64,000 nt of DNA from Bacillota bacterium (GCA_023392615.1 JAEVYT010000021.1:186001-250000); one strand, 5' to 3'; positions 33,439 to 41,598 are shown, numbered from the stretch's first letter. Program-made: numbers and translations. The notes: generated by a model not told the origin, from the letters alone.

Positions 33439-33900
33439 TTGGAAGTAACAATCTACATTGGGATCTATCATAAAGGTCGCCTAAAGCAAGGTACCGGAAC
33501 ATATGCGGCAGTACTTGAGTACATAAGCTCCGGTGGAAAGCCGGCAACCCTTACATTAATTAAGGGGATCAAAGGCACAACCGAAAATCGAACTGCTTTG
33601 TATGCATGCATCGAAGCCTTTAAGAGATTAACCAAGGAATGCAATATTAAGGTAATGATTAATTCAATGTACATAACGCAGGCAATCAATTCGAATACAT
33701 ACATCGAGTGGATCAGAACCGGACTTAATGCAAAGAAGAAGCCGGTGAGTAATTTGGAACTATGGAAGCAGCTGGACCAGGTAATGGAGAAGCACATTTT
33801 TGAGTTTGAATTTACAGAGCATACACCATACACATGCTGGATGCTATATGAAGTAGAAAACCGAGAAATCGAGTATATGGAGGATAAAGAAAATGTTTGA
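33439..33900 (+). CDS. RNase H-fold protein lacking catalytic residues
   Basis: 153 residues from TTG 33439, supported by GGAGGG 9 nt upstream. The order of elements is that of RNase HI: first strand VTIYIGIYHKG (where DGS is expected), GTTENRTALYACIEAF (in place of T-x-NxMEL) and VMINSMYITQAIN (in place of TDSxYV). The three key acidic residues (Asp, Glu, Asp) appear replaced by Gly/Ile, Ala and Asn. It is probably an inactive nucleic-acid-binding or protein-interaction version. It overlaps the next gene by 8 nt. Confidence 0.6.
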   Translation: MEVTIYIGIYHKGRLKQGTGTYAAVLEYISSGGKPATLTLIKGIKGTTENRTALYACIEAFKRLTKECNIKVMINSMYITQAINSNTYIEWIRTGLNAKKKPVSNLELWKQLDQVMEKHIFEFEFTEHTPYTCWMLYEVENREIEYMEDKENV

Positions 33901-34408
33901 TATATTTGGAGAGTTTAACTCAGCGCAAGAAATCAATCAAGCAGCAGCAGGACTTCTTGCAGAAGGTGATGAGAAAAATATTTATGTTCTGGCCAAAGAG
34001 AATGGTTTGGATGAAGCCTTCGCACAAGCATACATAGAAGGGGAGATCCCAGAGCTGACTAACGCACTTATGGCAGCAGTAGGAAAAATTGAGTTAGAGA
34101 GAAGCGGAATATCAGATCCGTTCTTCGGTGATATGAAGGATGACATGATTAATTATCTCCTCTCACAGTGCCAGAATGATGATTTCGCAAATGAAGTTCG
34201 CAAGAAAGGAAAGAGCCTAAAGAAATGCTTTGAACAATGCAAAAAAGAGATAGAAAAAGCACTGAGTAGAAAAAACGGTGCTCTCAGGGACAGAGTGGTT
34301 TATGCAATGGAAAAGGACTATTACTTTATGAAGGAGGTTTCCAAAGGTGAAAAAGAAGCTACTAGAGAAGTTGCCGATGAAACAGATTCAGCTAACGAAG
34401 AAAAATAA
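33893..34408 (+). CDS. PcfK-like protein
   Basis: 171 residues. The N terminus (MFDIFGEFNSAQEINQAAAGLLAEGDEKNI, read in parts) and the motif VRKKGKSLKKCFEQCKKEIEKA fit the PcfK-like family, known from the enterococcal pCF10 conjugative plasmid and many Firmicutes mobile elements. Function of the family is unknown. It overlaps the PcfJ-like gene by 62 nt; the two usually occur together. Confidence 0.75.
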   Translation: MFDIFGEFNSAQEINQAAAGLLAEGDEKNIYVLAKENGLDEAFAQAYIEGEIPELTNALMAAVGKIELERSGISDPFFGDMKDDMINYLLSQCQNDDFANEVRKKGKSLKKCFEQCKKEIEKALSRKNGALRDRVVYAMEKDYYFMKEVSKGEKEATREVADETDSANEEK

Positions 34409-36314
34409 AAAATGGGTAATAATTGCTCAAACTAATGCTGTTGATGGTGATAAGACGCTAGTAATTGATTTGTATCGAAATGATAGTTGCATTATGGAGC
34501 CGCAATACCCACAACATCGCCTTTGCTTAAATGATAAAGAAGATTTTATATATAATTTTAAAGAAAAAGCATGGTGCTCAAAAAAAATTGAGAATTTGCA
34601 CGGAATGCCGGGTTACGGGACCCTTAAAGACTATTACGAATTGCATGATGATGAAACTGGGAAGGAAATAGATTCATTTTTACCTATAAATCATCCATGG
34701 GATAGTGATTACTTAGATAGAGTTAGAAATAAGCAAGAAGAAAACCGGAGTAAAAAATCGTCAAGAGCATACCAATTACGAGTTGAACGAATAAAAACAA
34801 GAATGAAAATTGTAAATGAAATTCCGATACCAGATGATTTTATACAATTTATTGATGAATCATTTATAGATTTTAGACATGCATTTTATACATATGACGG
34901 TGGAAAGCGATATTTAAAAATCATTTGTTCACACTGTAAGTCAGAGAGAAAACTTGACACAAAAACAGAGTGTCGCCCAAAACATAATGCATATGGCTTT
35001 TGTCAGCATTGTGGCAGCAGGATTCAATATCATTCTCCAGGTTGGAGTCCGAGACTAACAGACATCAAAGAGTTTATACTGATGCAAAAAATTGAAGGAG
35101 GATTTGTTAGTAGATATTACGATGCAGTAAGAAACTCAACTGAAGGAAATGAATATTACAAGGTAGTTGAAAAAGCGAGAGTAATATACGATGGAAAGTC
35201 GGCTAAAACATACTATAACCTTAACGGTGAGAATGATTCGAATAAAGCATATTGGTGGGATAAGAATGCAATGATGTACTCGTACGATAGTCGTGTGACA
35301 TATGGAAAGGGGATTCTATATCATAAAAATATTGATGAGGTGATTCGGGACACTACTTTTAAATATTGTGCTTTAAAGCAGTTAGCAGATCACAAACATG
35401 GATATGTGATAAATCATGAATTATTCTTAAGTCACTTTGAAGGAAACAGATATTTAGAATATTTCATAAAAATGGGATTGTATAATTTGGCCAATGATGT
35501 TGCTGAGCATTATTGGACAACCTCGATTAACAAAGAAGGTAAGAATCCTTTAGAAATATTAAAAATATCAAAAGAACAGCTTAATAGATTGATAAAAATA
35601 GATGGGAATTTGTACACGTTAAAACTGTTACAGGCAGAAGCAAAAACAGGTAGAAAATTCAGTGATGAGCAAATTATATTCATGACACAAAATACGGTAG
35701 ATGTTGATCGATTAGAAAAAATTCTTGAACATACAACAACCACTAAGGCAATCAGATATATTCAGGAACCTATGGGATATAAAACATCAAATACATTATT
35801 GATAGAATGGAGCGACTATTTAGAAAACTGCAAGAAATTAGAATATGACATGAATAATGAGTTTGTAATATTTCCAAGAAATTTAAAAGAAGCACATGAT
35901 AGGACATCTCTTCTAGTCACAGATATTAGAAATAAAGAGTTGGATATAAAATTGAAGGAGCTAATGTCGGCACTAGCTGAAAAATATCAGTTTGAAACAG
36001 AACATTACACAATAGTTTTACCAAATATCACGAGCGACATTATTAGAGAAGGTCAAGAATTACATCACTGTGTTGGAACTTATGTTGACAGAGTAGTTAA
36101 AGGTGAAACAACAATTTTGTTTGTCAGAGAAAAAGAATTTGTTAATCAACCATTTTATACTATGGAAGTAAAAAATGGAACCATAGTACAAGTAAGAGGC
36201 AAGAATAATAAAGACATGACCCCACAGGTAAAACAATTTGTAAAGAGCTTCACAGAGAAAAGGCTCAAAAAAGTCGATGATACATATAAGCAAGGAGGAG
36301 GAAACGTTGCATAA
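34347..36314 (+). CDS. PcfJ-like protein
   Basis: 655 residues, GTG start with GGAGG 9 nt upstream inside pcfK. A zinc ribbon (CSHCKSE...GFCQHCGSR) lies near residue 195-230. The C-terminal PcfJ core has ELHHCVGTYVDRVVKGETTILFVR and FYTMEVKNGTIVQVRGKNNK. PcfJ is a widespread mobile-element protein of unknown function, usually beside PcfK. It overlaps the next gene by 8 nt. Confidence 0.78.
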   Translation: MKKKLLEKLPMKQIQLTKKNKKWVIIAQTNAVDGDKTLVIDLYRNDSCIMEPQYPQHRLCLNDKEDFIYNFKEKAWCSKKIENLHGMPGYGTLKDYYELHDDETGKEIDSFLPINHPWDSDYLDRVRNKQEENRSKKSSRAYQLRVERIKTRMKIVNEIPIPDDFIQFIDESFIDFRHAFYTYDGGKRYLKIICSHCKSERKLDTKTECRPKHNAYGFCQHCGSRIQYHSPGWSPRLTDIKEFILMQKIEGGFVSRYYDAVRNSTEGNEYYKVVEKARVIYDGKSAKTYYNLNGENDSNKAYWWDKNAMMYSYDSRVTYGKGILYHKNIDEVIRDTTFKYCALKQLADHKHGYVINHELFLSHFEGNRYLEYFIKMGLYNLANDVAEHYWTTSINKEGKNPLEILKISKEQLNRLIKIDGNLYTLKLLQAEAKTGRKFSDEQIIFMTQNTVDVDRLEKILEHTTTTKAIRYIQEPMGYKTSNTLLIEWSDYLENCKKLEYDMNNEFVIFPRNLKEAHDRTSLLVTDIRNKELDIKLKELMSALAEKYQFETEHYTIVLPNITSDIIREGQELHHCVGTYVDRVVKGETTILFVREKEFVNQPFYTMEVKNGTIVQVRGKNNKDMTPQVKQFVKSFTEKRLKKVDDTYKQGGGNVA

Positions 36315-36663
36315 ACATCACATAGTATTCCGCTCTCAGGGAGGACTTGACTTTGATCTTAACTTAATTGAGCTCACATATGAAGATCATGAAGGTAACA
36401 ACGGTCCGCATAGAAACTGGTTAGTTGATAGAAAATTAAAGCTTGAATTGCAGGATAAATTATCGGAAATCTTCCGTGAGGAAAATTACACGATAGATCA
36501 GATAGCGAAGAATCTTGGCAAATCAACCAGATATTTTGAGAAACACTTTAAAAGAGTTCCGTCGGCAGCAGGGTTATACCGGACAGAAGATATTATCAGA
36601 AAGTTGATGGGAGCGAAAATATATCAAGGAGGGGAAAGCAGTGAACGATTTGGAACAGAGTAG
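36307..36663 (+). CDS. HNH-endonuclease-like protein with helix-turn-helix tail
   Basis: 118 residues from TTG 36307 with GGAGGAGG 5 nt upstream. HKHHIVFRSQGGLDFDLNLIELTYEDHEG gives the His-Asn-His arrangement of the beta-beta-alpha-metal fold (shown in parts: HHIVFRSQGG, NLIEL, DHEG). The C terminus (about 55-95) carries an HTH (YTIDQIAKNLGKSTRYFEKHF). Possibly a homing-type or phage-DNA nicking enzyme, or a regulator. It overlaps the next gene by 23 nt. Confidence 0.65.
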   Translation: MHKHHIVFRSQGGLDFDLNLIELTYEDHEGNNGPHRNWLVDRKLKLELQDKLSEIFREENYTIDQIAKNLGKSTRYFEKHFKRVPSAAGLYRTEDIIRKLMGAKIYQGGESSERFGTE

Positions 36664-37921
36664 TTATCAAGGGTTAAAGTCAGAAATAAAGTCGGAGTTA
36701 AACCGGGTTGCCGAAAGCTTTGTTGTTATTGGGTACAAGCTGAAACAGGTAAGAGACGGAGAACTCTACAGACAGGACGGATATAACAACATTCATGAAT
36801 TTGCAAAAGAAGAGTATGGCCTAAATCAATCAAACACATCAAGATTTATCGCTATTAATGACAAATATTCTGCAGAAGGTGGCAGCACAAAGCTCCTGGA
36901 CCGATTCGAGGGGTATGGATATAGCAAATTATCTGAAATGTTGACGTTAACTGAAGAGGAAATGAAGTTAGTTACAGTTCAAACTACCAGGGCTGAAATC
37001 AGAGATTTAAAGCAGACAAAAAAAGAAGCGGAAGCGGAAATTTATGCGCCGGCGCATAAATCGGAAAGCCTTGAAAATACTCAATCGGAAGCGGATTTTC
37101 AAGAGGAGAAAAAATACATAATTCCTGAAGCGGAAAAGCTGTTAATTGCATTCTTCAGAGAAAGGAACAGAAGAGGGATACTGAAGGAATTAGCTGACTT
37201 ATTCCGCGTTCATGAATTAACTAAGGATACTGTAAGGTTGGCAGCAGAGATTATTAATCCTTCAGGATATCTAATGTTCAGAAGCACGTTTACAATAATG
37301 ACATTTGAGGAGAAGGAAATTAAGTATAACAATTTTAAAGCAAGTGGAACACAGGAATTTACATACTCAGATTTTATACATGACCTTTGTTTGACATTTG
37401 ATATGACTTCCACTGATCCTGCCCTTGAATTCTATGGGGAACCAGAACCAGAGCCAGAAAAACCGGCACCGAAGCAGGAGGAGAAATCGAGTAAACCGGT
37501 TACTAAGAAAACGGAGCCACCGAAATCGACAAAGTCTGTACCAACCAAGCCGAAAGAAGAGCCAAGGATAGAACCAGTAAAAGAACCTGAGGAAGAACAG
37601 AAAGAACTTAAACCGGATATCGATGATGATAATATTCCGGGACAAGTTCACATTGATAAATATCCAGAATACCAACCAGAGCATATAGAGGGTGTAGAAA
37701 TTATCGAAGCAGATATCGTTGAAAATGCATCCGAAGGTTGCTTGATATGTAGCAAGTCACAATATACCATCTACTCTTCTAAAGAGCTGATAATTGAACT
37801 TAGCAAGCATACCAGAGAAATGGTAGTCACTCAATTCGACGGGGATAAAATCAAAAAGATAGAGAGAAGACCTATCAAGTTTTGTCCGGATTGTGGGCGC
37901 AAGTATGAAACCATGGAATAG
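36641..37921 (+). CDS. DUF3102-like early phage protein with charged linker and zinc ribbon
   Basis: 426 residues, GTG start with GGGGAAAG upstream. The N-terminal 110 residues (AESFVVIGYKLKQVRDGELY, HEFAKEEYGLNQSNTSRF) look like the DUF3102 DNA-binding-type domain of mobile elements. The middle is helical. Residues about 270-350 form a Pro-Glu-Lys-rich disordered linker. The C terminus has CLIC...CPDC. Role unknown; probably a DNA-binding protein of the early operon. Confidence 0.6.
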   Translation: MNDLEQSSYQGLKSEIKSELNRVAESFVVIGYKLKQVRDGELYRQDGYNNIHEFAKEEYGLNQSNTSRFIAINDKYSAEGGSTKLLDRFEGYGYSKLSEMLTLTEEEMKLVTVQTTRAEIRDLKQTKKEAEAEIYAPAHKSESLENTQSEADFQEEKKYIIPEAEKLLIAFFRERNRRGILKELADLFRVHELTKDTVRLAAEIINPSGYLMFRSTFTIMTFEEKEIKYNNFKASGTQEFTYSDFIHDLCLTFDMTSTDPALEFYGEPEPEPEKPAPKQEEKSSKPVTKKTEPPKSTKSVPTKPKEEPRIEPVKEPEEEQKELKPDIDDDNIPGQVHIDKYPEYQPEHIEGVEIIEADIVENASEGCLICSKSQYTIYSSKELIIELSKHTREMVVTQFDGDKIKKIERRPIKFCPDCGRKYETME

Positions 37922-38015
37922 TTGTCATAGATAACATATCACAGTGAAATCGAATGGCATGAACATAGGAGATCCCGGGGAAGTAGAAAAGCTTCTTCGG
38001 GAAGAAAGGAGCGGT

Positions 38016-38255
38016 ATGTCGATTAATAAAGTATCAGAAAAGTGTAAGGGAGTTTGTAAAGGTTGCGAGGTGAGAAAAGCTTGCAAAGACTTAAAAAAAG
38101 ATCAGAGCGAAGCAGAAACAATAACACTTACTGTGACAGAATATCAAAAGATAATTAAGGATGAGGACTTCTGGCATAGGGAAGCAATTCGCCTGGCAGC
38201 AGAACTCGGGGAAATGAAAATTGGATTAGCGAAGTTTATTGAAGATAAGCTTTAA
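38016..38255 (+). CDS. Small Cys-rich early protein
   Basis: 79 residues from the ATG at 38016, chosen because AAAGGAG lies 5 nt upstream; an upstream GTG at 37944 has no binding site. C-x3-C-x2-C-x5-C (CKGVCKGCEVRKAC) near the N terminus may bind zinc; the rest is helical. Function unknown. Confidence 0.6.
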   Translation: MSINKVSEKCKGVCKGCEVRKACKDLKKDQSEAETITLTVTEYQKIIKDEDFWHREAIRLAAELGEMKIGLAKFIEDKL

Positions 38256-38266
38256 GGAGGAGTTAT

Positions 38267-38356
38267 ATGGAAGTAGCGATACTGGTAGTTTTAATATTTA
38301 TATTAATAGAGCTTATAGCAATTGAAAATAAATTAAAGCAGGAGGGAAAAGATTGA
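38267..38356 (+). CDS. 29-residue single-helix membrane peptide
   Basis: An ATG behind AAGGAGG encodes one membrane helix (VAILVVLIFILIELIAI) and a charged tail (ENKLKQEGKD). It overlaps the next gene by 4 nt (TTGA), a sign of real coupled translation. Function unknown. Confidence 0.6.
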   Translation: MEVAILVVLIFILIELIAIENKLKQEGKD

Positions 38357-38595
38357 CTATAGCAGAATATAAAAAAGACGTTATTAGAAGATTCAGATTA
38401 GGACAAGAGGTAGATATCTGTATATCCGGTGAATCCGGAAAGAAAAACAAACTAATTAGAGTTATCATAGATCAGTTCTATCCATCGCACGTATCGGTAA
38501 TACATAAAGGACATAAGGAGAGTTTTTCGTATTTGGAGATGTACCGGGATGCAAATGCGGTAATAGGCAGGCCTAATAAAATGTTAAGAAAATAA
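38353..38595 (+). CDS. Small phage protein
   Basis: 80 residues, TTG start overlapping the preceding stop, with GGAGGG 6 nt upstream. Mixed beta structure and basic charge (KNKLIRVIIDQFYPSHVSVIHKGHKESFSYLEM in parts) may suggest a small nucleic-acid-binding barrel. No known family recognised. It is the last rightward gene before the accessory island and is convergent with the next. Confidence 0.55.
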   Translation: MTIAEYKKDVIRRFRLGQEVDICISGESGKKNKLIRVIIDQFYPSHVSVIHKGHKESFSYLEMYRDANAVIGRPNKMLRK

Positions 38596-38603
38596 GTAAA
38601 TAC

Positions 38604-38822
38604 TTAATAAGCCGTCTCAATAGTCCACTGGTTAGTAGCAATATCAAGAATCAAAGTGTTAAACGTTCTATTAACTAAACAATGGAAAACAATCATATAT
38701 GGAGTTTCAAATTTTGATACTACCTCATCGACTTTATAAGTTTTACCATCAAGGGTATACCGGCAGGGCTTCAGATCATTTTCAATATTAGATATAGCCA
38801 ATACATTGACTGGTTTCGACAT
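38604..38822 (-). CDS. Small leftward protein in an SOS-type operon
   Basis: 72 residues with GAGGTGAT 4 nt before the ATG. Beta-rich (CRYTLDGKTYKVDEVVSKFE, PYMIVFHCLVNRTFNTLILD), no signal or membrane helix. It is 54 nt downstream of the other leftward small gene and shares its promoter, which carries a LexA-type box. Function unknown. Confidence 0.6.
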   Translation of the reverse strand: MSKPVNVLAISNIENDLKPCRYTLDGKTYKVDEVVSKFETPYMIVFHCLVNRTFNTLILDIATNQWTIETAY

Positions 38823-38876
38823 ATTATCACCTCATGGTGATTATAACAAATAACCATATTAACGTAAAGCACTACG

Positions 38877-39155
38877 TTAGCCCACAGTCCATATACATAA
38901 TGCCACATCACATACCAAGCGTATTGTTTTTATCCTGCCGAGGTCGATGTATTCACAGTCGAAGATAATATTTCCGTGATCTTCTTTTTTTGCCTGGATA
39001 GACTTAATGTTATATCGGAATCTCATAGAATTTATAATTACACCAAAAGAAACCGGTTTAAACTCACCGGCAGGATTAAATACTACAGCAACACATAAAC
39101 GTTGACCTCTTGGTATTCGTAGTTCATATGTATGTGGGCGGTGTCCAAAGACCAT
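38877..39155 (-). CDS. Small leftward protein, first gene behind the SOS box
   Basis: 92 residues from the ATG at 39155; the GTG 9 nt upstream lies inside the GAGGTGATT binding site and is rejected. Beta-rich with several aromatic residues (HRPHTYELRIPRGQRLCVAVVFNPAG). No known family recognised. It lies about 35 nt after a strong promoter whose spacer contains GAACAAATGTTC. Confidence 0.6.
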   Translation of the reverse strand: MVFGHRPHTYELRIPRGQRLCVAVVFNPAGEFKPVSFGVIINSMRFRYNIKSIQAKKEDHGNIIFDCEYIDLGRIKTIRLVCDVALCIWTVG

Positions 39156-39191
39156 CGTAATCACCTCAAATTAGTATATGGGATAAAAATA

Positions 39192-39220
39192 ATTATAGAA
39201 CAAATGTTCGATATATTCAA
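39192..39220 (-). promoter_or_regulatory. Leftward promoter with LexA (SOS) box in its spacer
   Basis: On the minus strand TTGAAT (39220-39215), 17 nt, TATAAT (39197-39192). The spacer holds GAACAAATGTTC (39198-39209), with a further matching G at 39210, fitting the Gram-positive LexA box GAAC-N4-GTTC. Binding there would block the promoter until DNA damage. It drives the two small leftward genes. Confidence 0.75.
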
Positions 39221-39264
39221 TGGAGAATGTATAGGAATATCTGGTGTACATTGACAATTAAATA

Positions 39265-39293
39265 TTGATAGTTGGATAAAAAAAGGTTATAAT
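39265..39293 (+). promoter_or_regulatory. Rightward promoter for the gene at 39322
   Basis: TTGATA (39265-39270), 17 nt, TATAAT (39288-39293), near perfect. It is divergent from the SOS-box promoter, 45 nt away, so LexA could also affect it. Confidence 0.7.
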
Positions 39294-39321
39294 TTCTTTA
39301 AAAATTAAGGGGATTATCATA

Positions 39322-39771
39322 ATGGTGGGAGTAATTATCGGAGGTATCATAGGTGTGGTCAGCACATTAATTGGTACAATAGTAAGTTGGATATTAATAA
39401 TATCAGGGAAAATAAAATTTGATGTAAGTGATGTAGTGATTGAAAAACCAAATCATATGACCCCTTCTAGTTCTCTTGAGTTTACTATAGTAGCATTTAA
39501 TAAAAAAAGAGATAAGTATGGAATAAATTCCTGTAAAATTATAATAGAATATGAGGATGGTACAAGAAATGAGTTTGGAGCGATATTTACTCCTGAAGAT
39601 TCAAGGAATGAGCTTTATGAGTTAGCTAACATTGAAGGAAGAACAATAAAAACAATTAAATATAAGCAAGATGGAATAGGTATACCCAGTGATATACATT
39701 TTAAAATATATTTAGAATATAAATTGAATGGAAAGAGAAAAAAGGAATTATTATTAATCTATAAAAGTTAG
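39322..39771 (+). CDS. Membrane-anchored beta-rich protein of unknown function
   Basis: 149 residues behind AAGGGGA. One N-terminal membrane helix (about 3-29, glycine-rich GVIIGGIIGVVSTLIGTIVS) is followed by an Ig-like beta domain (FDVSDVVIEKP...SLEFTIVAFNKKRDKYG). It resembles small membrane proteins common in prophage accessory loci; no family assigned. It has its own promoter. Possible roles include superinfection exclusion, without direct support. Confidence 0.6.
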   Translation: MVGVIIGGIIGVVSTLIGTIVSWILIISGKIKFDVSDVVIEKPNHMTPSSSLEFTIVAFNKKRDKYGINSCKIIIEYEDGTRNEFGAIFTPEDSRNELYELANIEGRTIKTIKYKQDGIGIPSDIHFKIYLEYKLNGKRKKELLLIYKS

Positions 39772-39860
39772 TAATACATAATGCTTATAGTTGAATGAAT
39801 AAACCATAAGAATAACAACTATCATAGCTCATTAGTTAGTGTTAAATACTTGGAGGATAA

Positions 39861-40033
39861 CTGTATATTATATTATCATGCGAGAGTTGTGGAATATACT
39901 TCATGAATGAAGATGATCTAATTAGAACAAAGAAAATTATTTTGATATCCCTCCAAAGGGAAAAGGCATTGAGAGAGTAGATGCATCATATGATTATTAC
40001 ATATGTCTGAATTGCAGATACGAAAATTTTTAG
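39861..40033 (+). pseudogene. Frameshifted small zinc-ribbon gene
   Basis: Behind GGAGG (39852-39856) a frame reads YIILSCESCGIYFMNEDD..., losing frame near 39920. In another frame the sequence continues DIPPKGKGIERVDASYDY-YICLNCRYENF to a stop at 40031-40033. Joined, they give one small protein with CxxC at both ends. A one-base indel near AACAAAGAAAATT explains it; no typical slippery heptamer is present. Confidence 0.4.
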
Positions 40034-40063
40034 CCACTAACCAATAACGGTTGGTGGCTTTTT
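40032..40063 (+). terminator. Strong intrinsic terminator before the late regulator
   Basis: AGCCACTAACC (40032-40042) pairs over 11 bp with GGTTGGTGGCT (40049-40059), with a 6-nt loop, then TTTTTGTTTT. It overlaps the end of the broken zinc-ribbon gene and ends rightward transcripts 30 nt before the ArpU-like gene, which must then be read from read-through or a nearby start. Confidence 0.8.
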
Positions 40064-40091
40064 GTTTTATAAAATAAAAAGGAGTGATAAA

Positions 40092-40517
40092 TTGACAGAA
40101 GCAGAATTAAGTCAGTACAGAGCTATTAAGCTGGAGATAGCAGATCTGGAAGCACGTATCAAGAATCTTGAACACCAGAAGGATGGATTGATATTTGATA
40201 AGGTTACTGGATCCATGAAAGATTTTCCTTATACAGAACGGCGATTTACGATTACCGGCGCTGATCCGGATGAATATAAACTTAGAATGCGAAGGATCGG
40301 TGAGCTGCAGCGTAAGCGTAACTTAAAGTTGGCTGAATTGGTTCAGCAGGAAAGCGAAATGCACGATTACATATACAGCATTCCGGATAGCATGACCAGG
40401 CAGATATTTATCATGAGGTTTATTGATGGGTTGACTCAAGAAAATATCGGACAAAGACTTCATATTGACAGAAGTGTGATTTCAAGGCGTATAAATAATT
40501 ATATTCTTAAGTTTTAA
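40092..40517 (+). CDS. ArpU/DUF1492-type late transcription regulator
   Basis: 141 residues from TTG 40092 with AAAGGAG 7 nt upstream. The N-terminal half is a coiled coil (YRAIKLEIADLEARIKNLEHQ). The C terminus has a sigma-70 region 4-like HTH (TRQIFIMRFIDGLTQENIGQRLHIDRSVISRRINN). Proteins of this kind control late operons of Firmicutes siphophages. Its site between the early region and the terminase fits that role, although accessory genes intervene. Confidence 0.75.
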   Translation: MTEAELSQYRAIKLEIADLEARIKNLEHQKDGLIFDKVTGSMKDFPYTERRFTITGADPDEYKLRMRRIGELQRKRNLKLAELVQQESEMHDYIYSIPDSMTRQIFIMRFIDGLTQENIGQRLHIDRSVISRRINNYILKF

Positions 40518-40620
40518 TGAGGATAAAATAAGAAATTTATGAAAAATATCCTATATACTGGAAATAAGTAAAAAAATGTTATAAAATATCGAAGTAAACA
40601 TTTATAAGGAGGCTCAGGCT

Positions 40621-41412
40621 ATGATTACTTTTAAAGATATGACTTCAACTATTTCTGAATTAGGATTAGGTAGTATTATCGGAGGTGTAATAAGTGCTAT
40701 AATAGCAACATATATTTACGAACGCATAAAATTGTCATCAACTGATAAGAGATTGAAAATCAGAAAACGTTCAGAAGTTTCAAACATAGTTTCAAAATTA
40801 ACCATGGATAATGTTGTTAGTGGATACAAGGTTATCGTCATCTATTTAATCATTGGTATGGCATATATAATTTTTAATACAATTAAAGGTATCGATTATG
40901 AGGATAAACACCTGAGGTACATATTTGTAATTTCTTTGGTAATAAATTATGTATATCAATTTATAAAGAAAAAAACAAGAAATTATTTAGTACAGATTAA
41001 AAATGGAATAACTAAAAATATTAAAAGGCGAGTTATATTTGCTTTATTACCTAGCTTAATGTATATTTCATTTCTTGCTATTATAATGTTCGTCAACAAT
41101 ATTTGGGTGATTGTATTAAGTATTATACTATTTTTTCTAACGTCCTATTCAGTGTTGGACTTTTTTAGTTGTTCATTTAAAGAATTTAGATACGAGACTG
41201 TTAAAATATACTTCAAAAATGCAACTCCTATGCTTATGTGCAATAGGGAAGAATTTTCTCAAAAGAATGGATTTGTTTGTATTAATAAGTTTAAGGATTT
41301 AGAAAACAAGCTTTATATGTATAATGAAAACGATATATCAAGAATCGAATATATTGGACAAGATGTAGAAGAAGTGTATCAGAAAACATTGCAGGAAAAA
41401 GGGATTCGTTGA
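40621..41412 (+). CDS. Multi-pass membrane protein of unknown function
   Basis: 263 residues. A hydrophobic N terminus (about 14-32, GLGSIIGGVISAIIATYIY) and four further helices (about 72-90, 100-118, 140-160 and 163-182) are followed by a soluble C-terminal domain of about 75 residues (YETVKIYFKNATPMLMCNREEFS...). AAGGAGG precedes the ATG. It matches no family I know. It stands alone between a terminator and a small-RNA candidate, like a moron gene. Confidence 0.6.
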   Translation: MITFKDMTSTISELGLGSIIGGVISAIIATYIYERIKLSSTDKRLKIRKRSEVSNIVSKLTMDNVVSGYKVIVIYLIIGMAYIIFNTIKGIDYEDKHLRYIFVISLVINYVYQFIKKKTRNYLVQIKNGITKNIKRRVIFALLPSLMYISFLAIIMFVNNIWVIVLSIILFFLTSYSVLDFFSCSFKEFRYETVKIYFKNATPMLMCNREEFSQKNGFVCINKFKDLENKLYMYNENDISRIEYIGQDVEEVYQKTLQEKGIR

Positions 41413-41460
41413 TGTAAAAGCATAAATGGTATTAAGTTGCACACAAAACACATAGTAACC

Positions 41461-41469
41461 TGTTATAAT
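41461..41469 (+). promoter_or_regulatory. Extended -10 promoter for the small-RNA candidate
   Basis: TGTTATAAT carries the TGn extension plus a perfect TATAAT (41464-41469). The -35 is weak (ACACAA at 17 nt or TTGCAC at 21 nt). Predicted start is near 41475. Confidence 0.5.
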
Positions 41470-41474
41470 CTGTA

Positions 41475-41571
41475 TTGTGGAAGTCTCGAAGAGACCTCCT
41501 GACGGTCGCCGGGTGTCAATAGCCCGGTGGCTGCATCTTAACCGCTTTAGTAATTGCTGAGGCGGTTTTTT
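41475..41571 (+). ncRNA. Structured small-RNA candidate with three hairpins
   Basis: About 97 nt with no good ORF. Hairpin 1: GGAAGTCTC-GAA-GAGACCTCC (41479-41499, one mismatch). Hairpin 2: GTCGCCGGG (41505-41513) with CCCGGTGGC (41523-41531). Hairpin 3 is an 11-bp terminator: AACCGCTTTAG (41540-41550) with CTGAGGCGGTT (41557-41567), then Ts. The dense, GC-rich structure in AT-rich DNA between a promoter and a terminator strongly suggests an RNA gene. No known family recognised. Its terminator stem is closely related to that at 26320-26348. Confidence 0.55.
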
Positions 41572-41598
41572 ATCGCCTAAAATAATACCCAATAAATT

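Noticed and set aside
37367..37684. A 105-codon leftward frame opposite the charged linker of the DUF3102-like gene
   Set aside because: It is the mirror of the Pro/Glu/Lys-rich coding repeat, giving an Arg/Leu/Phe-rich product with no start signals.
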